DNA of 64,000 nt from Bordetella petrii (GTDB lineage: Bacteria > Pseudomonadota > Gammaproteobacteria > Burkholderiales > Burkholderiaceae_B), in assembly GCF_000067205.1 (NCBI RefSeq), contig NC_010170.1, positions 186,001-250,000 of the forward strand, given 5' to 3'. Both the position numbers and the translations under genes were made by a program. This document shows, in pieces, positions 59,229-64,000 of this stretch. The notes below the pieces were generated by a model, which did no database searches, had not been told where the DNA came from, and saw only the letters and a program-made list of their open reading frames with translations. The stretch's first letter is position 1. Each line of letters starts with the position of its first letter.

Positions 59229-60974
59229 TTACTTCCACCAGCCCTTTCCGGCCTTGTACTGGAACCCCCAAGATTGAAAGAGCTGGATTAATTCAGGGTC
59301 ATTGCTTTGCGTATACGCCCAAATATTGCCGCCCTTGGTTCGAAGGTCTGCGATATCGAATCCTCTGTACTTCGATAGGGCCTTGAGTTTGTGTCCGGCA
59401 AAACTGCCATATTTGGAGATGAGCGAATTTGGCGAAGGCTCTGTGGGTAAGGAGATGCGTGAATTGGGTTCCGAACGGGAGGTATCGGAGGCTGCCCGGG
59501 TGGGCGAAGTCGCGCGAGGCGCGCGCGGTAAGGCATCATCTGGAAGAATGCCGAAGCTTTCCCTGAGGGTCGCTTCGTACATGTCCTCCCATCTGTTCCA
59601 TCCGTGGATATTGTCTTTGTGCAGCAGCCAAATAACCGTTTGGTTTCTGTCTTTTAGCGTGTTAACCGCTCTACCAGAAAGGCGCAACGGCTCGGATGAG
59701 TCAAAGACAAATGGCAAGACTCCTTTCTGATACCCATAAAGAGCGTGTCCCGTGGCACTAAACTCGACAGCGACTAGATTTCCCAGCGTCATAATGAATG
59801 CGTTGTTCGCACTGCCAGAGTCTTTTAACTCTGTGTACAAGCCCTTCATTTTTTCCAACAACACTGCGAAGTCTCGACTGGGCGAATTCAGAGCGCGAGG
59901 TCCAAGGGCAAATTGCACATTCGTCATGGACTTTACGTATCGCAGCCAGAAGTTAGCGCGCCTACGGTCGCCGATGCCATCCTGGGCAAGTTTGGTGAAG
60001 AATGTCTCAATGAATTCGCCTCGAAGCCATTCCGAAACCATTTCTCTGGCTTGCGGCGATACACCGCCCCACTGGGCCGCGGTAGAAGGAAGCCATGGAT
60101 TTCCCCACCAGTCTACGGATACGTCTCGCAGTTGCTCGAAGATGGCAGGGGTGCTGCCCTGAGCATAGGCGTCAAGGATGAGCGATAAGCCTCGATTGCG
60201 CACCTTGGTTCCGTGTCGAGCTAGACTCGCCAGCATCGTCAGTAGATTGGGGACTTGTACCTTAAATTCCTCATACGGCGAAGCCACCGCGTGACGGACT
60301 TGGGAGAGTACGAGCTCATTGGTGAACCAGGAGTCGTCTGTAATTCCCAACTGCTCTCGGATACGGTTAATGGAGGACATGTCCCCCGATAGCGCCGTCT
60401 TGGCATAAGGCAAACAGGGGTTCTCTGAAAATAAGCCTTTATTTTCAACGGCAGTGATGGCCCAGTCGGGGTTGATTCGTTCCGGGTCGATGATATTTGA
60501 AGACCTATCGTGCAGATACTCACGCAGTTTCTTCCAGTTTTTGCGGCCCTCATCTGGCGCCACTTTCCCCTTACGGTCGTCATAGCTGAAGTAGCTGCGG
60601 ACTAAGCCCTGGTAACAGCGGCGAAACCATTGAGGTTTTTTGACCCACTGGTCAACGCCGGTGTCGCTGCTAAGCGCTGCATCAAACCGCTTGGAATCCT
60701 CCAGAAGACAGGGACCGTTCGGATGGCTGGGTAAACACATGCCGAAGGATACGAGTCTGGCTTCTTTAAGCGTGTCAAGTCGAGTCGTTTCCCAAAAACG
60801 ACGTACCGCTTTGGCTTGAAGGTCTTCTGGCTCGTATGGGCTTGAGCCGGCTTTGACGTGCTGCTGTAGCGTAGCCAAGTGTTTATCAAGACCACCCTCT
60901 CTCATCGTCAGAGAGGCAGAGATATCAAAACTTCGAGAGAGCTTATTGGCTAGAAGCTGAAGGGCGCTATTCAT
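59229..60974 (-). CDS. zorC: Zorya ZorC (EH-signature domain protein)
   Basis: From ATG 60974, overlapping the zorB stop by ATGA, the product is 581 residues. The first half has the EH-signature features (RGEFIETFFTKLAQDG and NFWLRYVKSM), and the C-terminus ends in YGSFAGHKLKALSKYRGFDIADLR. ZorC is a soluble partner thought to contact DNA in type I and II Zorya. The upstream in-frame start at 60986 would add four residues. Identification rests on its place between ZorB and ZorD and on these segments. Confidence 0.88.
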   Translation of the reverse strand: MNSALQLLANKLSRSFDISASLTMREGGLDKHLATLQQHVKAGSSPYEPEDLQAKAVRRFWETTRLDTLKEARLVSFGMCLPSHPNGPCLLEDSKRFDAALSSDTGVDQWVKKPQWFRRCYQGLVRSYFSYDDRKGKVAPDEGRKNWKKLREYLHDRSSNIIDPERINPDWAITAVENKGLFSENPCLPYAKTALSGDMSSINRIREQLGITDDSWFTNELVLSQVRHAVASPYEEFKVQVPNLLTMLASLARHGTKVRNRGLSLILDAYAQGSTPAIFEQLRDVSVDWWGNPWLPSTAAQWGGVSPQAREMVSEWLRGEFIETFFTKLAQDGIGDRRRANFWLRYVKSMTNVQFALGPRALNSPSRDFAVLLEKMKGLYTELKDSGSANNAFIMTLGNLVAVEFSATGHALYGYQKGVLPFVFDSSEPLRLSGRAVNTLKDRNQTVIWLLHKDNIHGWNRWEDMYEATLRESFGILPDDALPRAPRATSPTRAASDTSRSEPNSRISLPTEPSPNSLISKYGSFAGHKLKALSKYRGFDIADLRTKGGNIWAYTQSNDPELIQLFQSWGFQYKAGKGWWK

Positions 60975-61684
60975 CGCAGAGCACACTCCCCAAAGTTGTC
61001 ATCGATATTGATTGCCGTAGGACGAGGCTCCTCCTTCAGTCCCCGAAACTCAAGGCGCATTTCGACGCGTCGGCTTTCGTCGTCGCTTTCCTTCGCAGCG
61101 TTGAATGAGTAGCCCCCAACAAAAAACAAGTTTCGCACATCGGCTTTCTGGGAGTCATCAAGCAAGTTTGGCCCAGAGGTTGCAAACATGGAGCACAGCA
61201 CCTTTTGACTTCGCTGCAGACTGAGGTTCAGGTTCGTGAGGTAGGAGCCCGTTTTATCGGTATAGCCCTCGATGACCACCCGTTTTAGAATGTTTTTTCC
61301 TAACTCATCATTTGCGATGGTGAGAATTTCCGGGACAAACTGCCGTAGCACAGACTCTTGCTGAGCATTGAGTCGCCATGTGCCGAATGCGAATTGTGCC
61401 CGTTGACCAAAGTCGATGGCATGGCGGTCCCTGTGGATGGTAATCCCCTCGTAGGATGAAGCGGCAGATTCAAAACGGTCGAGTATGGCTTGAATATTGT
61501 TGCTGTGAATCTCTTCGTCGGTCTGAATGTCGGTGACGGTTTGCGTCACCGACAGTAGGGCAACGCCCATGACCACTAAGAACAGAACCACCAGAGCGCT
61601 CATGAGGTCAGCGAACGAAATCCAGAAAGGTTTTTCCGCTTCTTCCCGCCCCCCTCGCTTTACGATGATTTTTGCCCCAATCAT
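60971..61684 (-). CDS. zorB: Zorya ZorB (MotB/OmpA-like motor subunit)
   Basis: The 237-residue protein has a short cytoplasmic start, a single membrane helix with the proton-binding Asp (FWISFADLMSALVVLFLVVMG, residues 21-41, Asp26) and a periplasmic OmpA/MotB peptidoglycan-binding domain (VIEGYTDKTGSYLTNLNLSLQRSQKV). In Zorya, ZorB and ZorA form a proton-driven membrane complex that anchors to peptidoglycan. It starts 2 nt after zorA. Confidence 0.94.
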   Translation of the reverse strand: MIGAKIIVKRGGREEAEKPFWISFADLMSALVVLFLVVMGVALLSVTQTVTDIQTDEEIHSNNIQAILDRFESAASSYEGITIHRDRHAIDFGQRAQFAFGTWRLNAQQESVLRQFVPEILTIANDELGKNILKRVVIEGYTDKTGSYLTNLNLSLQRSQKVLCSMFATSGPNLLDDSQKADVRNLFFVGGYSFNAAKESDDESRRVEMRLEFRGLKEEPRPTAINIDDNFGECALR

Positions 61685-61686
61685 GC

Positions 61687-63738
61687 TTATCGCCTATCGG
61701 GAGCCGCAATCGTGCCAAGGCTACCTTCGAGCTCTTGAACAGCGGTCGCAAGTAGGCCAACGGCAGAACTCAGTTTTTCATGGAATTCGTAGTTCACCTT
61801 TGATAGCGTGTTTACCACGGCGTCCCTGAAAGAATCCGAAGATTGTTCCAGAACCAGGCTGACCCCATCCAAATACTCGTCTGCCGCTTTTTGAGCTAAG
61901 CCGAGCTTAGTTGTCGAAACCTCAATGCGTTGTAGAGCATCTGCAGTGATATTAGCTTCCTTGCCGGCAAGCCCAATCATCTCTCTGACCTCAGCCAAGA
62001 CATGCGCAAGGGCTTCTCGTTGTACTCTGTAGTCGCCAAGCGCCTCATGCAGCGAGGTCGAGCTCGTAGAAAGCGAGCTCGACACTTCCGTCAGCTTATT
62101 TCCAATCGAGGTGGTTTGAGTTATGACCTCGGCGACGCGCTCGCCTGCGTTAGCGAACGACGAAGCCGCTATCCCGAGGCGTTCCGCGCCTGCGTTCATC
62201 TTCTCGACCGACGTGCTTGTTGCAGAGGAAAGCGCGGAGACACTTTCAGTCATGGCTTTCGATGCGGCGCTGATTTCTTGGATAGCAGCCTCAACGCTGC
62301 CCGACATCTGGCTGACAGTGTGGGAGGCACGGTCGGCCATCGCTTGCTCTCGGGCCTGATTCTGGGCGAACACTTGGGCCTGGGACGTATTGAGCGTCTC
62401 TAAGATGGTTGTCATCTGTTGCCCGACAGATTCCAGGGTACCTTGAAGCTTTTGTTGCGTTTCTGATTGCGAGCTTTCGACCAGCTTGCGAATTTGATCA
62501 ACAAAGTCTTGTGTCTGCGCATTGATGCTAGCTTGCCTTTCCTCCATCGCCTGAATCGAGGAGGCCATCTTCAACGCCATTTCTTCCGTAGCACGTTTTC
62601 CGCTATCTTCGACCTTTCCAAGTAGGGTATTGAGCGCGGTCACAGCGTCTTGCATACTTTGCGCCGTTTCCTTATTCAGTTCGTTGATACCGCTAATTTG
62701 TCCGCCAAAAAGGTCGTTCAGTCGTTGACTGAAGTGAACCATGACATCGTTGAGCATATCGATGGCAGCTTTGCTCTGGTCTCCAGACGCGCTTTTAACA
62801 GAGGAGGCGATTTCATCCAAAGGCGTTTTCAGGCTTTGGTCAATGCTTGAAGCAATTACCTCGCCCAAGGTCTTGTTACCTTCCTTGGCGGCAGCGAGTT
62901 GTTGCGTGTGCAGTGCCATCCCGGCTTCAATCTGAGATTGGGTGAGCTCTTGAAGCACCTGCTTCAAGTCGCTCACCAAGGAGTCCTTCAGAATCTTTGC
63001 TTGGCTAGCCGAAGCTTCAGAGGCATCCACCAACCTGGACAGGTATTCTTCGCCAGCGCCAGATTTGAAGTGCGCGTCGATAGTTTGGGAGATGTCTTCG
63101 GTTTTTCTATAGAGTGACGCGAGAAGGAGCTTTTCCAGTAGGGTGTAGAGCATCGCCAACGCAATGGCGCATGCTGAAACAAGGAAAGCGTGGCCCACCG
63201 ACTGCATGAGGATTTCAAGACTATTGCGGACCACAGCGGTGTCTTCGCTGACTTGGAATTGCTTCAGGCCGTCAATGATGCCCCCGAAGGTGGCCACAAT
63301 GCCAAGCCCCGTGAAGATGCCCGGCAAGTGTTTGAAGAACTCGGTTCTTAAGTGACTGTCAACGACGTATTGGTCGTTAAAGTACATCTCGGCGGGAATG
63401 GTGGAGCGTATGACGCCTATCTGGAGCTGACCGTCTCGCTCTTCATATTGAGCATGTAGGGTTTGATCGTATTCTTGCCATAGGTGACGAAGTCGTTTAG
63501 TGGGGAAGATGTGCTGAATCGCTTCGCGGTTAGCTTTGGCGTCCACCTTCCGCAGTTTCCTCAGCACGCCACCTAGGCGAGCCCGGTACCACAGGCCTCG
63601 CAGGAAGAAAAGGATGGAGAGAAGAGCTAACGCCCCTAGAACGTGAGGCATATAGGCAGCGAACAGCCGCAGGCTTGCAATTGTCCAGCCCCCGACCTGG
63701 TTCAAGTAGGCCAATAGGCCTTCAGTCATGTTGTCCAT
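61687..63738 (-). CDS. zorA: Zorya ZorA (MotA-like motor subunit with long tail)
   Basis: The 683-residue protein has three to four membrane helices in the MotA/TolQ/ExbB layout: about residues 29-48, then FFKHLPGIFTGLGIVATFGGIIDGL at about 134-158, and VGHAFLVSACAIALAMLYTLLEKLLL at about 181-206. A very long coiled-coil cytoplasmic tail to the end is rich in Ser/Thr/Ala/Gln heptads. The tail is the feature that distinguishes ZorA from MotA and is proposed to signal to ZorC/ZorD. It heads the four-gene operon; a palindrome at 63777 lies in its promoter region. Confidence 0.93.
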   Translation of the reverse strand: MDNMTEGLLAYLNQVGGWTIASLRLFAAYMPHVLGALALLSILFFLRGLWYRARLGGVLRKLRKVDAKANREAIQHIFPTKRLRHLWQEYDQTLHAQYEERDGQLQIGVIRSTIPAEMYFNDQYVVDSHLRTEFFKHLPGIFTGLGIVATFGGIIDGLKQFQVSEDTAVVRNSLEILMQSVGHAFLVSACAIALAMLYTLLEKLLLASLYRKTEDISQTIDAHFKSGAGEEYLSRLVDASEASASQAKILKDSLVSDLKQVLQELTQSQIEAGMALHTQQLAAAKEGNKTLGEVIASSIDQSLKTPLDEIASSVKSASGDQSKAAIDMLNDVMVHFSQRLNDLFGGQISGINELNKETAQSMQDAVTALNTLLGKVEDSGKRATEEMALKMASSIQAMEERQASINAQTQDFVDQIRKLVESSQSETQQKLQGTLESVGQQMTTILETLNTSQAQVFAQNQAREQAMADRASHTVSQMSGSVEAAIQEISAASKAMTESVSALSSATSTSVEKMNAGAERLGIAASSFANAGERVAEVITQTTSIGNKLTEVSSSLSTSSTSLHEALGDYRVQREALAHVLAEVREMIGLAGKEANITADALQRIEVSTTKLGLAQKAADEYLDGVSLVLEQSSDSFRDAVVNTLSKVNYEFHEKLSSAVGLLATAVQELEGSLGTIAAPDRR

Positions 63739-63776
63739 GTTTCAACGTTTATTCTTTGCAAAGGCTCTTGTTTTTC

Positions 63777-63800
63777 CTATTGAAATTCGATATTCAATAG
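63777..63800. promoter_or_regulatory. Palindrome in the zorA promoter region
   Basis: Arms CTATTGAA and TTCAATAG are separated by 8 bp, 39-62 nt upstream of the zorA start. It is a plausible operator for a repressor of the Zorya operon; no regulator gene is adjacent in the window. Confidence 0.45.
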
Positions 63801-64000
63801 AAGCAAACTTTATGAAAATGACACTATCCCAGGCTACGGTCTCAACTGAATTCTCACGATACAACGGTTTTCATGATGTTACAAACACTGTGGCGTACGC
63901 CGTCATAGAGCGCCATTTGAACAATGGAAGTGTGTCAATGAAGCTCTAAAGATAGGAAGTCGCTATACGCTATACGGTAGAGCACTCCCTCATAGGCGTT

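Noticed and set aside
63728..63949. Short plus-strand frame upstream of zorA
   Set aside because: It overlaps the zorA start and promoter region and shows no protein-like features.

Overview
The window looks like a chromosomal segment of a high-GC betaproteobacterium of the Bordetella/Achromobacter (Alcaligenaceae) type. The evidence is the order of the cytochrome-oxidase assembly genes, a PhaM-like granule protein, GlmU/GlmS, very large type V autotransporters, and intergenic hairpins built on GGTGTCTGACACC. This assignment is by recognition only; no search was run.

Region 1 (1-13.9 kb) is ordinary core genome. It holds a haem/copper assembly block for cytochrome c oxidase (DUF2909, SURF1, an SCO-like thioredoxin-fold protein, ctaA, ctaB, sco). 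It is followed by small envelope and granule proteins, glmU, an MFS exporter, UDP-glucose 6-dehydrogenase coupled to a glycosyltransferase, an Lrp/AsnC regulator and glmS.

Region 2 (13.93-38.62 kb) starts 24 nt after the glmS stop codon, where Tn7-like elements insert. Its outer ends are inverted versions of each other (TGAA-N6-GAATAAAGTC...). A second, near-identical left end begins 3 bp beyond its right end, and an ~850-bp direct repeat follows each left end. I read this as tandem Tn7-like insertions at attTn7. The cargo is a small polysaccharide locus (glycosyltransferase, Amj-like flippase, Wzy/WaaL-type protein), two giant paralogous autotransporters flanking a SLATT two-TM effector gene plus an mreB paralogue, an OmpR-type regulator divergent from one autotransporter, several IS3-family elements, and a decaying tandem array of Rap1a-like periplasmic proteins. 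One autotransporter gene is split by an IS after its fifth codon.

Region 3 (38.63-55.4 kb) begins with the second left end, then an OLD-family ATPase/TOPRIM nuclease gene, a zinc-ribbon membrane protein, an IS, and a Tn7-like transposition module: tnsA, tnsB, tnsC, tnsD on the minus strand and a second TniQ gene converging on tnsD. tnsC and tnsD are each interrupted by a different IS, so the module is probably dead. Both reading frames can be rejoined exactly or nearly so.

Region 4 (55.5-63.7 kb) is a complete type I Zorya anti-phage operon, zorA-zorB-zorC-zorD on the minus strand. ZorD ends in an Mrr-like nuclease domain. Together with the OLD nuclease and the SLATT gene, the right two thirds of the window is a mobile defence and surface-variation island. 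The most unusual item is the tight SLATT-mreB gene pair embedded between two autotransporters.
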